From Sulfuricurvum sp. (lineage in GTDB: Bacteria > Campylobacterota > Campylobacteria > Campylobacterales > Sulfurimonadaceae): a DNA stretch of 41,950 nucleotides. This document shows positions 1 to 9,394 of the stretch, piece after piece. The first letter of the stretch is position 1. Each line of letters starts with the position of its first letter. The stretch lies in contig NZ_JAQTUH010000012.1 of NCBI RefSeq assembly GCF_028710345.1, positions 1 to 41,950 of the forward strand, given 5' to 3'. A model generated the notes under the pieces. The model did not search any database. It was not told where the DNA came from and saw only the letters and a program-made list of their open reading frames with translations. A program made the position numbers and the translations under genes.

Positions 1-604
1 TCATTATGCAAAAGGCAGTCCGTCACCCTTCATAAAGAATAGGGCTCCGAATGATTGTAAGCCATAGGTTTCAGGTTCTATTTCACTCTGCTCACCGCAG
101 TTCTTTTCACCTTTCCCTTACGGTACTTGTTCGCTATCGGTCTGGTAGTAGTATTTAGGGTTGGAGGGTGGTCCCCCCGGCTTCAGTCAAGATAACACGT
201 GTCCCGACCTACTCTGGATACTGCTAGCTGCTTCATAATTTCGATTACGGGACTATCACCCTCTATGGTCGAGCTTTCCAACTCATTCTTCTATCATTCC
301 ACAATACCGTATGCAGTCCACAACCCCGATCACAAGTGATCGGTTTGCCCTAATCCCATTTCGCTCGCCGCTACTTTGGGAATCTCGTTTGATTTATATT
401 CCTCTAGGTACTGAGATGTTTCACTTCCCTAGGTTCGCCCCCCGCAGGGTACTGTACCTCTCGATACAGTGGGTTGCCCCATTCAGAAATCCCCGGATCA
501 AAGCTTCTTGGCAGCTCCCCGAGGCTTATCGCAGCCTAGTACGTCTTTCATCGCCTCTACCAGCCAAGGCATCCACCTATGGCTCTTAATATCTTTTTCA
601 ATTA
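1..604 (-). rRNA. rrl: 23S ribosomal RNA, 5' portion (partial)
   Basis: The minus strand reads as the conserved 5' end of large-subunit rRNA: the domain I start with the GGTGGATGCCTTGGC block (near 560-585), followed by GGGGAGCTGCC and the GTACCGTAAGGGAAAGGTGAAAAG region near 100-130. It is the last gene of the rRNA operon visible here, and the remainder lies to the left of the window. The mature 5' end is estimated at about 604 by comparison with other 23S genes and could be off by about 10 bases. Open frames inside it (for example 311-589) are not genes. Confidence 0.96.
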
Positions 605-887
605 CTCTCCTACTATTGCTTTTGCATCAATAGCAGTTATGAGAAGTAATATCTTTATTCTAATTCGCGCTTCACCGCCTTATTAAAAATAAGACAGTAA
701 AATAAATTTGTAGTTATGTTTAAAATACATAATTGACATTCTTCAATAAGCAATGCTCATTAAAATCTGTCGTTTGTATATTTAGTTGACGACTTAACAA
801 TAATAATTCAAATAACATTTAGACTTTAAAAGTCTAATTCAAATACTCTAAACTAAGTACTTGAATCAGACTTTTTATTCTGATCTC
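605..887 (-). other. Internal transcribed spacer between tRNA-Ala and 23S
   Basis: This is 283 bases of AT-rich spacer without a coding frame. It holds three overlapping secondary structures near tRNA-Ala: a short hairpin (865-884), a 17-bp hairpin (831-872) and a 19-base palindrome (819-837). The rest (605-818) should contain the 5' arm of the 23S processing stem, but its partner lies outside the window, so this cannot be checked here. Confidence 0.8.
831..872 (-). other. Spacer RNA hairpin, 17 bp
   Basis: Arms 831-847 and 856-872 flank an 8-base loop. In the minus-strand RNA all 17 positions pair, including two G-U wobbles. On the plus strand those two positions would be A-C mismatches, which supports an RNA structure made from the rRNA transcript. 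It competes with the palindrome TTAGACTTTAAAAGTCTAA at 819-837 and with the ATCAGA/TCTGAT hairpin at 865-884, so only one can form fully. Role unknown; precursor folding or processing is the simplest guess. Confidence 0.7.
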
Positions 888-963
888 TGGTGGAGAATAG
901 CGGGATCGAACCGCTGACCTCCTGCGTGCAAAGCAGGCGCTCTCCCAGCTGAGCTAATTCCCC
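888..963 (-). tRNA. tRNA-Ala (TGC anticodon)
   Basis: The 76-nt minus-strand cloverleaf starts GGGGAAT and ends ATTCTCC-A-CCA, with the CCA encoded. The D arm is AGCTCAGCTGGGAGAGC, the anticodon loop contains TTTGCAC (anticodon TGC), and the T arm contains GGTTCGATCC. The acceptor stem is complete with one G-U pair. It lies in the 16S-23S spacer, the usual place in Campylobacterota. Confidence 0.97.
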
Positions 964-978
964 AGATAAGTGATCTTA

Positions 979-1055
979 TGGTGGGTTTGAATGGACTCGA
1001 ACCATCGACCTCACCCTTATCAGGGGTGTGCTCTAACCAGCTGAGCTACAAACCC
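979..1055 (-). tRNA. tRNA-Ile (GAT anticodon)
   Basis: The 77-nt minus-strand cloverleaf starts GGGTTTG and ends CAAACCC-A-CCA (encoded CCA). The anticodon loop CTGATAA gives anticodon GAT, and the T arm contains GGTTCGAGTCC. It lies 15 nt upstream of tRNA-Ala in the same transcript, between 16S and 23S. Confidence 0.97.
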
Positions 1056-1078
1056 AATGTATTATGTCAAATAACATG

Positions 1079-1104
1079 GATCACTGAAAACTAAGTAGAA
1101 AATG
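1079..1104 (-). other. 16S processing stem, 3' arm
   Basis: On the plus strand this reads GATCACTGAAAACTAAG followed by TAGAAAATG. It is complementary in the transcript to the leader segment at 2849-2873, with one G-U wobble and one bulged A. The two arms bracket the 16S gene, so the rRNA precursor can fold into the long stem that RNase III cuts in bacteria. Pairing continues imperfectly past 1104. Confidence 0.85.
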
Positions 1105-1182
1105 ACTGTCAAACAAATACAAGACTCATGTGAGATTTTTTAAGATGAGGCAACCAAATGAATGGTTCCTCGTTACTCTTAG

Positions 1183-2690
<1,508 letters not shown>

Positions 2691-2848
2691 TTGGTTTGTC
2701 CAATCCTATGACCCAAGATTTTAAATCATTGGCTTCATAAATTGTTGTATCTATTTTACTTTTTGGTCTACCGTAGTAGAAAGTAAATAGACGGTTGTTG
2801 TATTGTTTTGACATTATTAAAATGTCGTTCAAGCATCCGCCTGACCGC

Positions 2849-2873
2849 CATTTCTACTTAGTTTTCAATGATC
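2849..2873 (-). other. 16S processing stem, 5' arm
   Basis: In the minus transcript this leader segment pairs over about 25 bp with the spacer segment at 1079-1104. See the 3' arm entry for the pairing details. It lies about 160 nt upstream of the mature 16S 5' end. Confidence 0.85.
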
Positions 2874-2926
2874 TCAAACTCAAACTTAACCCTTCTTTCG
2901 AAGCGTCTCATCGTTTGTGGACGGGA

Positions 2927-2955
2927 ATTATAGGGGAAAATGAAATGAATGTCAA
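2927..2955 (-). promoter_or_regulatory. rRNA operon promoter (consensus -35/-10)
   Basis: Read on minus, TTGACA (2955-2950) is followed by 17 bases and TATAAT (2932-2927): both hexamers match the sigma-70 consensus exactly with ideal spacing. Transcription should begin near 2920, giving a leader of about 230 nt before 16S. The region upstream (2960-3010) is rich in A/T tracts. This is the only perfect double-hexamer promoter I noticed in the window, as expected for an rRNA operon. Confidence 0.93.
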
Positions 2956-3141
2956 GAGCTTTTCGAAAGAATTTAAAAGAATTTGTAAAAAGATTTAAAT
3001 TAAGTGCCATTTTGTAATTATTTGTAACAATATTACCTCTCTTTTTGCCCTTTATATACATTATATATAGAAAATTACTTTTTACAGGATGACAAAAAAA
3101 AATTATCTTGTAGCTCATATAGAGAGTTAATGAATCTATTG

Positions 3142-3147
3142 TATAAT
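3142..3147 (+). promoter_or_regulatory. -10 element of the Bax-inhibitor-like gene
   Basis: TATAAT within GTATAATCGC, 35 bases before the start codon. No convincing -35 hexamer is seen at 16-18 bases, which is usual for Campylobacterota sigma-70 promoters. The same GGTATAATCGC-type string precedes secG (11366-11371). Confidence 0.6.
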
Positions 3148-3182
3148 CGCACTGTTAAATTTTCCACTATAAGGAACAAGCT

Positions 3183-3884
3183 ATGGCTTTATATGATCGT
3201 GATTATGCACAACAAGGTGCTATGGGGTATGAGGGGATCTCACGCAATGAGGCAAATATTGTCACATTTGTGAAAGATACTTATAAACTGTTTGCTGCCT
3301 CTATGATGGCTGGCGCGGTTGGTGCGTATGTCGGTGTACCCTTAGCAGGTACTATTCAAGGGCTTTTCATCCCTTTATTTATTGTTGAGATTGCTCTATT
3401 GATCGGTTTGCATTTCGTTAAACATAAACCGGGAATCAATCTCGCGGTAATGTTTGGTTTTGTGTTTATGACAGGACTTATGCTCGCTCCGTTGTTAGCT
3501 CGAACACTAGGACTTTCAGGCGGTGGTGCTATTATCGGAAATGCATTCGCTATGACTTCGGTAGTATTTGCTACAATGAGTTTTTATGCCATCAAAACAA
3601 CACGTGATTTTACTACTTATGGTAAACCTCTTATGATCGCCATGTTGGTAATCGTAGGTTTTTCAATTTTGAATATCTTTTTAGGTAACCCTTTAATCGC
3701 CGTTGCTATTTCGGGTGTCGTTGTCGTGTTGTTCAGTATTATGGTCATTTTTGATACTCAAAACATCATGAATGGTAATTATGAAACGCCGATCGACGGT
3801 GCTCTTGCACTCTATTTGGATTTCTTGAATATTTTCACCGCATTACTTCAACTTTTCGGGATTTTCGGTGGCCGTGACGAGTAA
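3183..3884 (+). CDS. Bax inhibitor-1/YccA family membrane protein
   Basis: This 233-residue polytopic inner-membrane protein of the BI-1 (TMBIM) family has a hydrophilic N-terminal tail of about 35 residues and then about seven hydrophobic segments. These end in the family's usual IFDTQNI motif (about residues 195-201) and a C-terminal helix LYLDFLNIFTALLQLFG. The length is typical of bacterial YbhL/YccA proteins. Family members act as pH-sensitive cation (calcium) leak channels or interact with the FtsH protease; the role here is unknown. The start ATG follows AAGGAA at 3171-3176. It overlaps the next gene by 17 nt, so the two are probably co-transcribed. Confidence 0.93.
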   Translation: MALYDRDYAQQGAMGYEGISRNEANIVTFVKDTYKLFAASMMAGAVGAYVGVPLAGTIQGLFIPLFIVEIALLIGLHFVKHKPGINLAVMFGFVFMTGLMLAPLLARTLGLSGGGAIIGNAFAMTSVVFATMSFYAIKTTRDFTTYGKPLMIAMLVIVGFSILNIFLGNPLIAVAISGVVVVLFSIMVIFDTQNIMNGNYETPIDGALALYLDFLNIFTALLQLFGIFGGRDE

Positions 3885-4281
3885 CACTCTTCCACCGGAA
3901 CTTCTCCGGGTGGTCGATGCCAACCTTAACCGCCTCAAAGAGGGACTCCGTGTGATTGAGGATATAGCGCGCTATGTTCACAATGACAAGGAACTCTCTA
4001 CCTCTCTCAAAAATCTTCGCCATCTGTGTCGTATCGAACCCATCGAAGAACTTCTTGCCTCACGAGACAGTGTTAACGATGTGTTGCGCCCCACAATGGA
4101 AAGTGAAATGAATCGAACAGATTTAAAAAGTATTATTATCGCTAATTACAAAAGGGCTCAAGAATCTTCCCGTGTTTTGGAAGAGCTTTATAAAATAGTT
4201 GACCCCTCTTTGAGCGAGCAATTTAAAACCATCCGTTATGAGCTTTATACACTGGAAAAAATAAACTTAACAGCTCAGTGA
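3868..4281 (+). CDS. ThiD2-like thiamine-biosynthesis protein
   Basis: This soluble protein of 135-137 residues has the motif NLNRLKEGLRVIEDIARY (about residues 15-32) and a C-terminal FKTIRYELYTLE, which I recognise as the ThiD2 domain. That domain is found either fused to the N terminus of thiamine-phosphate synthase or alone; in studied cases it is a monofunctional HMP-phosphate kinase. It is all-helical with no ThiE domain attached. The start is GTG at 3868 or, equally possible, GTG at 3874; both lie inside the end of the Bax-inhibitor gene, implying translational coupling. No other thiamine gene is nearby, so the pathway role is inferred from family membership only. Confidence 0.75.
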   Translation: MAVTSNTLPPELLRVVDANLNRLKEGLRVIEDIARYVHNDKELSTSLKNLRHLCRIEPIEELLASRDSVNDVLRPTMESEMNRTDLKSIIIANYKRAQESSRVLEELYKIVDPSLSEQFKTIRYELYTLEKINLTAQ

Positions 4282-4649
4282 CGGCATTCATCATCATGAC
4301 AATGTTGATGTTCTGCAATGTATTCTTCCGAAAGATTCAGATTTGAACACGAATCTAATAATCCGTACAACTCCATTTCTCTTCCTGTCAAATGCTTAAT
4401 AGTATTTCCATCTCCGTCAATAAAAACAAAAATTTCATGTTTGTGCTCATTTTTCTTTATGTGCTGAGAAAAAATAACATATTCCCCATTTTTCAATTCT
4501 GGAAATTGTTCACACGCTGCAATGTATTTTTCGCACTCTTTGTTAAGATGTTTAATCTCCAAAAATTCTGACTGTACTGCATGGACCAATACCGGTAGTA
4601 GCTGAGGCATAACCTCTTGGAGGTTAGCATATTTTTCAATTCCAATCAT
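4275..4649 (-). CDS. Hypothetical acidic protein with His/Cys-rich tail
   Basis: I do not recognise this protein of about 124 residues. It begins with a helical stretch, has a middle beta-rich segment (HEIFVFIDGDGNTIKHLTG) and ends in HQHCHDDECRH, a metal-binding-looking tail of His, Cys and acidic residues. The start at 4649 is preferred because GGGGAG lies 7 nt upstream; the in-frame ATG at 4664 is five codons further out and lacks such a site. The gene converges on the ThiD2-like gene and overlaps its end by 7 nt. A metal-handling or metal-sensing role is only a suggestion from the tail. Confidence 0.7.
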   Translation of the reverse strand: MIGIEKYANLQEVMPQLLPVLVHAVQSEFLEIKHLNKECEKYIAACEQFPELKNGEYVIFSQHIKKNEHKHEIFVFIDGDGNTIKHLTGREMELYGLLDSCSNLNLSEEYIAEHQHCHDDECRH

Positions 4650-4854
4650 ATCAAATCTCCCCATGCGGTTTTTATCTTATTAATGGATAGTATAACGCTT
4701 TAAATCAAAAATTGGCATCCATTTCAATTTAATTTATTCTGCTAAAGTAACCATAGATTATAAAAGGCATTTCACTCCTTTCTTTCTTATAGACAAACCA
4801 TAAAAAGGTTAGATTCGATAATATTCCAATCTTAAGTGAATTGGAAAAGGCATT

Positions 4855-6108
4855 ATGGATACATTAGAACAACTTCGCGCAGGAGACCTCAAAGGGAACA
4901 AGCGGCTAACGCTCAGCGAGAACCTCACCTCATTTCCCGAAGAGATATTTGATCTCGCAGATACATTGGAGATTTTGGATTTGAGCCATAACGCGCTTAC
5001 CTCTCTACCGCACGATATCGGTAAACTCACCAAGCTTCGAATCGCTTTTTTTTCTTATAACCATTTTACTAAACTCCCCTCTTTTAGCGGATGTCCTAAT
5101 CTCACTATGCTAGGCTTTAAAGGAAATCAACTCGAAGAGTTTGACGAAGATATCCTCCCGCTGGATATCAACTGGCTGATTCTAACCGATAACTGTCTCA
5201 GAACCCTCCCTCGCTCTATCGGAAAACTTACCAAACTCCAAAAGTTTCCCCTCGCAGGAAACCGCCTCGAAACGCTCCCTGATGAGATGGCAGCATGCCA
5301 AAATCTCGAACTCCTTCGACTCTCAGCCAATAACCTTCGAGAAATCCCCTCATGGCTGTGGAATCTGCCGAAACTCTCTTGGCTTGCCTTTTCAGGAAAT
5401 CCATGCAGTCCCAAGGCTCAATTTGAGCTTCAAGAGATACCTTATGAATCGTTAGAGGTCAAAGAAAAATTGGGTTCGGGGGCTTCGGGAGATATTTACA
5501 AAGCCTACTCAAAAGAGCATGACCACCCCGTTGCCCTAAAAGTGTTCAAAGGCGCTATCACGAGTGACGGATACGCACACGATGAGATGAATGCCACCAT
5601 GAGTACGGGCGAACATCCGAACCTCATCAAAGTCCTCTCAAAACTCGCGGGAGACGAGCGGCTGGGGTTAGTACTCGAATACATTCCCAAAGATTATCGC
5701 AATCTGGGACTTCCCCCCGATTTTGAGACCTGTACCCGTGATACGTTCACCGAGGAAACTTCCTTCACCCCTGAGAGCATCTACGCAGTGGCAAAAGGGA
5801 TCGCTTCTGCGGCGGCGCATCTGCACGCACGAGGACTCATGCACGGCGACCTCTACGCCCACAACATCCTTATCAACGACGATGACCACTGCTATCTGGG
5901 AGATTTCGGTGCGGCAAGTTTTTATGAACCCCACCGCAAAGAGTTCGAGAGGATCGAAGTGCGGGCGTTCGGATGTTTATTGGAAGATATGCTCTCGCTC
6001 TGTCCTACCAAAGAGGGGTCTATCTATACTATGTTGGAAGAGCTAAGAGAGAAATGTATGAATGAAGCGGTGGAAGAGAGACCGCTGTTTAGTGAGATGG
6101 GGTTGTAA
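4855..6108 (+). CDS. Leucine-rich-repeat protein kinase fusion
   Basis: A 417-residue cytoplasmic protein with no signal peptide or TM segment. Residues about 15-185 are leucine-rich repeats of about 23 residues (for example LEILDLSHNALTSLP, LQKFPLAGNRLETLP). Residues about 203-417 form a eukaryotic-type Ser/Thr kinase: Gly-rich loop LGSGASGDIYKAY (206-218), VALKVF with the ATP lysine K229, catalytic loop HGDLYAHN (330-337; HGD replaces HRD, with D332 and N337 kept) and DFG at 350-352. All catalytic residues are therefore present. The kinase domain is compact, and the lobe after DFG is short. It is monocistronic, and its 3' end overlaps the convergent methyltransferase gene by 20 nt. Similar LRR-kinases exist in other Proteobacteria; their substrates are unknown. 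Confidence 0.9.
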   Translation: MDTLEQLRAGDLKGNKRLTLSENLTSFPEEIFDLADTLEILDLSHNALTSLPHDIGKLTKLRIAFFSYNHFTKLPSFSGCPNLTMLGFKGNQLEEFDEDILPLDINWLILTDNCLRTLPRSIGKLTKLQKFPLAGNRLETLPDEMAACQNLELLRLSANNLREIPSWLWNLPKLSWLAFSGNPCSPKAQFELQEIPYESLEVKEKLGSGASGDIYKAYSKEHDHPVALKVFKGAITSDGYAHDEMNATMSTGEHPNLIKVLSKLAGDERLGLVLEYIPKDYRNLGLPPDFETCTRDTFTEETSFTPESIYAVAKGIASAAAHLHARGLMHGDLYAHNILINDDDHCYLGDFGAASFYEPHRKEFERIEVRAFGCLLEDMLSLCPTKEGSIYTMLEELREKCMNEAVEERPLFSEMGL

Positions 6109-6784
6109 TAAACACAACCTCAAATTCAAGATACTCCAACGGATACGTTTCCATCAACCGCTTCGTCTGTGAAAAATCGAGAACTCTTCGCCCACCACTT
6201 ACACCACTGCGCTTGATATAACGAAACATCTCCCGCACCGAATCAAACTCTAACGTAGTGTGAAGCACTTCAAAACGGGCATCCAAATGTTTCTCGGCAA
6301 TCGCCATCACTTCATCACTACTTCGGAGCAACGGAGTGACTCCCGCGCACTCATGTAAGGTTTTAAAGGTGCCCGCAGTGAAGATCGCCAATGACATCGG
6401 GGTGTTAAGGGAAGCGAGAGACTCCATAACACGATCCAAATCCTCCGCCCACTGCAACGCGGAAGCAGAGTAAATGCGATCAAAGTGCTCATTACCCAGT
6501 CTCTCAAACAATGCGGGGTCGTTGAAATCTCCCAAGATCAACTCGACATTCGGGGATATGGGATGATGGGAAAGCATAGAATCAGAAAAATCGACTCCGA
6601 CAAAACGCTCAATTTCCCAATCGATCAACGAGAAGAGGGTTCCGTTTCCGCATCCCAAATCTAAAATACGTTTTGGTTGGTCAAGGGTAGAAGCAATCAG
6701 TTTATCCGCGACGAGACGCTGAATGACATTACGACTTCCATACTCTGCGGCGTAGCGGGAAAACTCATGGCACGCATTACTCAT
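6089..6784 (-). CDS. SAM-dependent methyltransferase, BioC-like
   Basis: A 231-residue class I methyltransferase. Motif I ILDLGCGNGTLFSLI lies at about residues 40-54, the acidic motif II is VGVDFSDSML, and the post-motif segment is SALQWAEDLDRVM. The N-terminal FSRYAAEYGSRNVIQR and the ALQWxEDL string resemble BioC, the malonyl-ACP O-methyltransferase that starts biotin synthesis; other small-molecule methyltransferases remain possible. It overlaps znuB by 4 nt (ATGA), making it the last gene of the zinc-transporter operon, an unexpected place for a biotin gene. The family call is firm; the BioC assignment is moderate. Confidence 0.8.
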   Translation of the reverse strand: MSNACHEFSRYAAEYGSRNVIQRLVADKLIASTLDQPKRILDLGCGNGTLFSLIDWEIERFVGVDFSDSMLSHHPISPNVELILGDFNDPALFERLGNEHFDRIYSASALQWAEDLDRVMESLASLNTPMSLAIFTAGTFKTLHECAGVTPLLRSSDEVMAIAEKHLDARFEVLHTTLEFDSVREMFRYIKRSGVSGGRRVLDFSQTKRLMETYPLEYLEFEVVFITTPSH

Positions 6785-7578
6785 CGGCGGTTAATGACCA
6801 ATGCGATGATAAAGATGAGCAACAAACACAAAACAATCGCTGCACCGCTCGGCAACGAAAAGAGATACGATGCACTCAAGCCGATCACTACCGAAACCAA
6901 TGCAATCGCCATAGAGAGGAGGGTTGTCGGATAAAACCCCATCCCAAATCGGATTGCGGCGACGGGAGGGATCACCATCAATGCCCCGATCAAAAGGGTT
7001 CCGACCACCCGAATCGAGAGGGCGATAATGACGGCGATAACACTCACGAGCATGAAGTTAAGGAGGGTGACACGAATACCCCCCGCACGGGCAACATCTT
7101 CATCGAACGCAATAAAATAAAGCTCTTTGAAAAAGGTAATCAAGAGTGCCATCGCGATAGAGCCTGCAATCCCCATCACCCACAAATCTTGCGTACTGAC
7201 CGAGAGGATAGAGCCGAAAAGATAGCTAAAGAGCGAGGCATTAAACGACCCTGCCAGCGAGACGATCACGATCGCGAGAGCGAGGGAGCCTGAGAGGAAA
7301 ATCGCGAGTACCGAATCGGAGTACATCCCGTGAACACTGCGCAAATACTCGATCAGCCATGAGGCGACCAATGAGGCTAACACCGCCATCCACAACGGAC
7401 TCATCCCAAGGAGTAATCCCACCGCGACACCGACGAGTGAGACGTGGGCTAATGTCTCACTGAGAAGGGAGTAGCGGCGAAGGACGATAAACGAACCGCT
7501 GAGCGACGCGAGGATCGCAATCATCAACCCTGCGACAAAAGCGCGTTGCATAAACGGATACTGTAACATCTCTATCAT
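6781..7578 (-). CDS. znuB: Zinc ABC transporter permease (ZnuB-like)
   Basis: A 265-residue integral membrane protein of the ABC-3 metal permease family with about eight hydrophobic segments. The conserved RRYSLLSETLAHVSLVGVA region (about 35-53) and the GALMVIPPVAAIR loop (about 199-211) near the C terminus are typical of ZnuB, TroC and MntB. It forms the channel through which the metal delivered by the binding protein enters. It follows the ATPase gene by 9 nt and overlaps the methyltransferase start. Zinc specificity is inferred from the His-rich binding protein and the adjacent Fur-family gene; manganese remains possible. Confidence 0.9.
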   Translation of the reverse strand: MIEMLQYPFMQRAFVAGLMIAILASLSGSFIVLRRYSLLSETLAHVSLVGVAVGLLLGMSPLWMAVLASLVASWLIEYLRSVHGMYSDSVLAIFLSGSLALAIVIVSLAGSFNASLFSYLFGSILSVSTQDLWVMGIAGSIAMALLITFFKELYFIAFDEDVARAGGIRVTLLNFMLVSVIAVIIALSIRVVGTLLIGALMVIPPVAAIRFGMGFYPTTLLSMAIALVSVVIGLSASYLFSLPSGAAIVLCLLLIFIIALVINRR

Positions 7579-7587
7579 TTCGGCATC

Positions 7588-8349
7588 CTAGTGGTTATGA
7601 CATATAACATGGGCAGGCGTTCCATAGAGTCGGCTCATCTCGTCACATCGGATCATTTCGGCAGGATTTTGGGAAACCAATACACTTTGATTGACAAATA
7701 AAACGCGGGTAATATCCTCGGCAATCACCCCGACATCGTGAGTGATAAAGAGGATAGAGAGTTTTTTAGTACGGTTGAGGGTACGAAGTAGCTCATAAAA
7801 ACGGTGCTGTGATTCAACATCGACCCCTGTGTTAGGTTCATCGACGATCAAAACATCAGGGTTAGAGGCGAGAGCACGGGCAATCATCACCCGCTGACGC
7901 TGACCGCCGGAGAGGTTTCCGATAAGGCGATCCGATAAATCAGAGACTCCCATCAGCTCCATCGCCTCCGCAATCGCAGCTTTATCTTCGGCGGATTCAA
8001 ATCCGAAAATCCCCCGTTTGGCATAGCGTCCCATCCCCACTACTTCGCGTACAGTCGCGGGAAATGAACTATCCACAAGGGCGGAGCGTTGAGGGACATA
8101 ACCGATACGGTTCCAATCGCGAAAACGATTTTGAGGCGTACCAAAAAGTTTTATCTCTCCCGATGTCGGTTTTTCAAGACCCAATAAAAGGCGAACAAGG
8201 GTCGTTTTTCCACCACCGTTGGGCCCGATGATAGCGCAATATTCCCCTGGTAAAATTTTAAACGTTGAATCTTTGAGGACCAAATTCCCCTGCCGTTCAA
8301 AGTTGAGGTGGTTCACTTCAAAAAGGCTAGGGGAAAATTTCAACGGCAC
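7588..8349 (-). CDS. znuC: Zinc ABC transporter ATPase (ZnuC-like)
   Basis: A 253-residue ABC ATPase with Walker A GPNGGGKTT (42-50), the Q-loop GYVPQRS, signature LSGGQRQ (146-152), Walker B VLIVDEP (166-172) and H-loop ITHD. It powers the ZnuB permease. The frame opens with GTG at 8349, overlapping the end of znuA by 10 nt. A TTG two codons later has GGAG 5 nt upstream, so the true start may be that TTG (8343). Either way the gene is translationally coupled to znuA. Confidence 0.92.
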   Translation of the reverse strand: MPLKFSPSLFEVNHLNFERQGNLVLKDSTFKILPGEYCAIIGPNGGGKTTLVRLLLGLEKPTSGEIKLFGTPQNRFRDWNRIGYVPQRSALVDSSFPATVREVVGMGRYAKRGIFGFESAEDKAAIAEAMELMGVSDLSDRLIGNLSGGQRQRVMIARALASNPDVLIVDEPNTGVDVESQHRFYELLRTLNRTKKLSILFITHDVGVIAEDITRVLFVNQSVLVSQNPAEMIRCDEMSRLYGTPAHVICHNH

Positions 8350-9299
8350 TCCATCGCTTCTCGTAATTTTTTCAGGTTCTCCCGCATGATGGAGAGATAG
8401 GTTTGATGTGATTTTAACTCATCTTCGCTAATATTTTCAAGCGGTTGAAGCGGTACTGCACGAGCACCTGTCTCACGGGCAATCGTTTGGGAGACATTAT
8501 CGTTGATTAGCTCTTCAAAAAAGATTGTTTTCATCCCGTGTTCTTTGATTAATTCGACAATATGTGAAACCGTTTGTGCGCTCGGTTGTTCATCCGAAGA
8601 GAGTCCGATGACCGACACATTTTCGAGTTTATTGGCATGGGTGAGATAACCGAATGCGTCGTGGTTGGAAATCAAGGTACGATTTTTACACTCAGCTAAG
8701 CCTGTAGTATATTCTGACTTTAGTTTTTCAAGTTCAGCAATATAGGTAGCGGCATTTTTATGAAATTGTTCCGCTTTTATGGGAGCTAACTTGGAGAACT
8801 CACCATCCAGCGTCTGCGTCATTTTAATCATATTATCAATATCGAGCCAATAGTGAGGGTCATACATTCCGTGGTGGTGAGTATGTTCGTCATCAGAAGC
8901 CTCATCATGATGTTCCTCTCCCCCTTTTTCCAAAGCAACATGTTGGCTCATATCGAGAATCTGTATTGTTTTTGGAAGGGTATTTTTTAGACCCTCTGCC
9001 CATGTCTCGAATCCTGCACCGTTATAGACGAATAGTACTGATTTAGAAAGTTCAGCTACTTGTGTCGGGTTAGGTGAAAACATATGAGCATCGCTCCCAA
9101 GTGGAACGATAGTGTGAAGATCAATCGCATCACCCGCTACCGCATGTGCCGCTTCCAAAAGAGAAAATGTACTCACGGATACCACCGGTTTTGTCTCTTT
9201 CGATGTCGGTATCGGCTGAAGCTTCGGAGAAAAAAATGTCATCCCTATGAAGATTGCGGCAATCACACCGCCAAAAACTATCAGTCGTCTTGTATCCAT
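8340..9299 (-). CDS. znuA: Zinc-binding periplasmic protein (ZnuA-like)
   Basis: A 319-residue cluster A-I solute-binding protein. A hydrophobic N-terminal segment (7-24) anchors it or serves as signal peptide. PLGSDAHMFSPNPTQ (67-81) carries a metal-ligand His, a His/Asp/Glu-rich loop spans residues 128-143, MYDPHYW (145-151) gives another ligand, and SNHDAFGYL follows. The acidic His-rich loop is a hallmark of zinc-type (ZnuA) rather than manganese-type proteins. It is the first gene of the minus-strand operon, and its promoter must lie in 9300-9443, where a strong palindrome is found. Confidence 0.93.
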   Translation of the reverse strand: MDTRRLIVFGGVIAAIFIGMTFFSPKLQPIPTSKETKPVVSVSTFSLLEAAHAVAGDAIDLHTIVPLGSDAHMFSPNPTQVAELSKSVLFVYNGAGFETWAEGLKNTLPKTIQILDMSQHVALEKGGEEHHDEASDDEHTHHHGMYDPHYWLDIDNMIKMTQTLDGEFSKLAPIKAEQFHKNAATYIAELEKLKSEYTTGLAECKNRTLISNHDAFGYLTHANKLENVSVIGLSSDEQPSAQTVSHIVELIKEHGMKTIFFEELINDNVSQTIARETGARAVPLQPLENISEDELKSHQTYLSIMRENLKKLREAMECR

Positions 9300-9394
9300 A
9301 ATTCAGGTTCCTTTTGTTGATATTAAACACGAAAATGAATTTATCCGTTTTCGAGAATTTTAGGTGGATTTTTAATGAATTTCAGCTAGCATTC

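Larger units (their letters stand above)
2691..3182. other. rRNA leader and divergent promoter region
   Basis: This 492-base stretch contains no gene. Its left half (2691-2920) is the transcribed 16S leader on minus, with the 5' arm of the processing stem at 2849-2873. The rRNA promoter sits at 2927-2955, with A/T tracts upstream of it (2960-3010) resembling an UP element. The right part (3010-3182) is the AT-rich upstream region of the Bax-inhibitor gene on plus, with a TATAAT at 3142-3147. Short open frames here have no ribosome-binding site or recognisable product. Confidence 0.85.
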
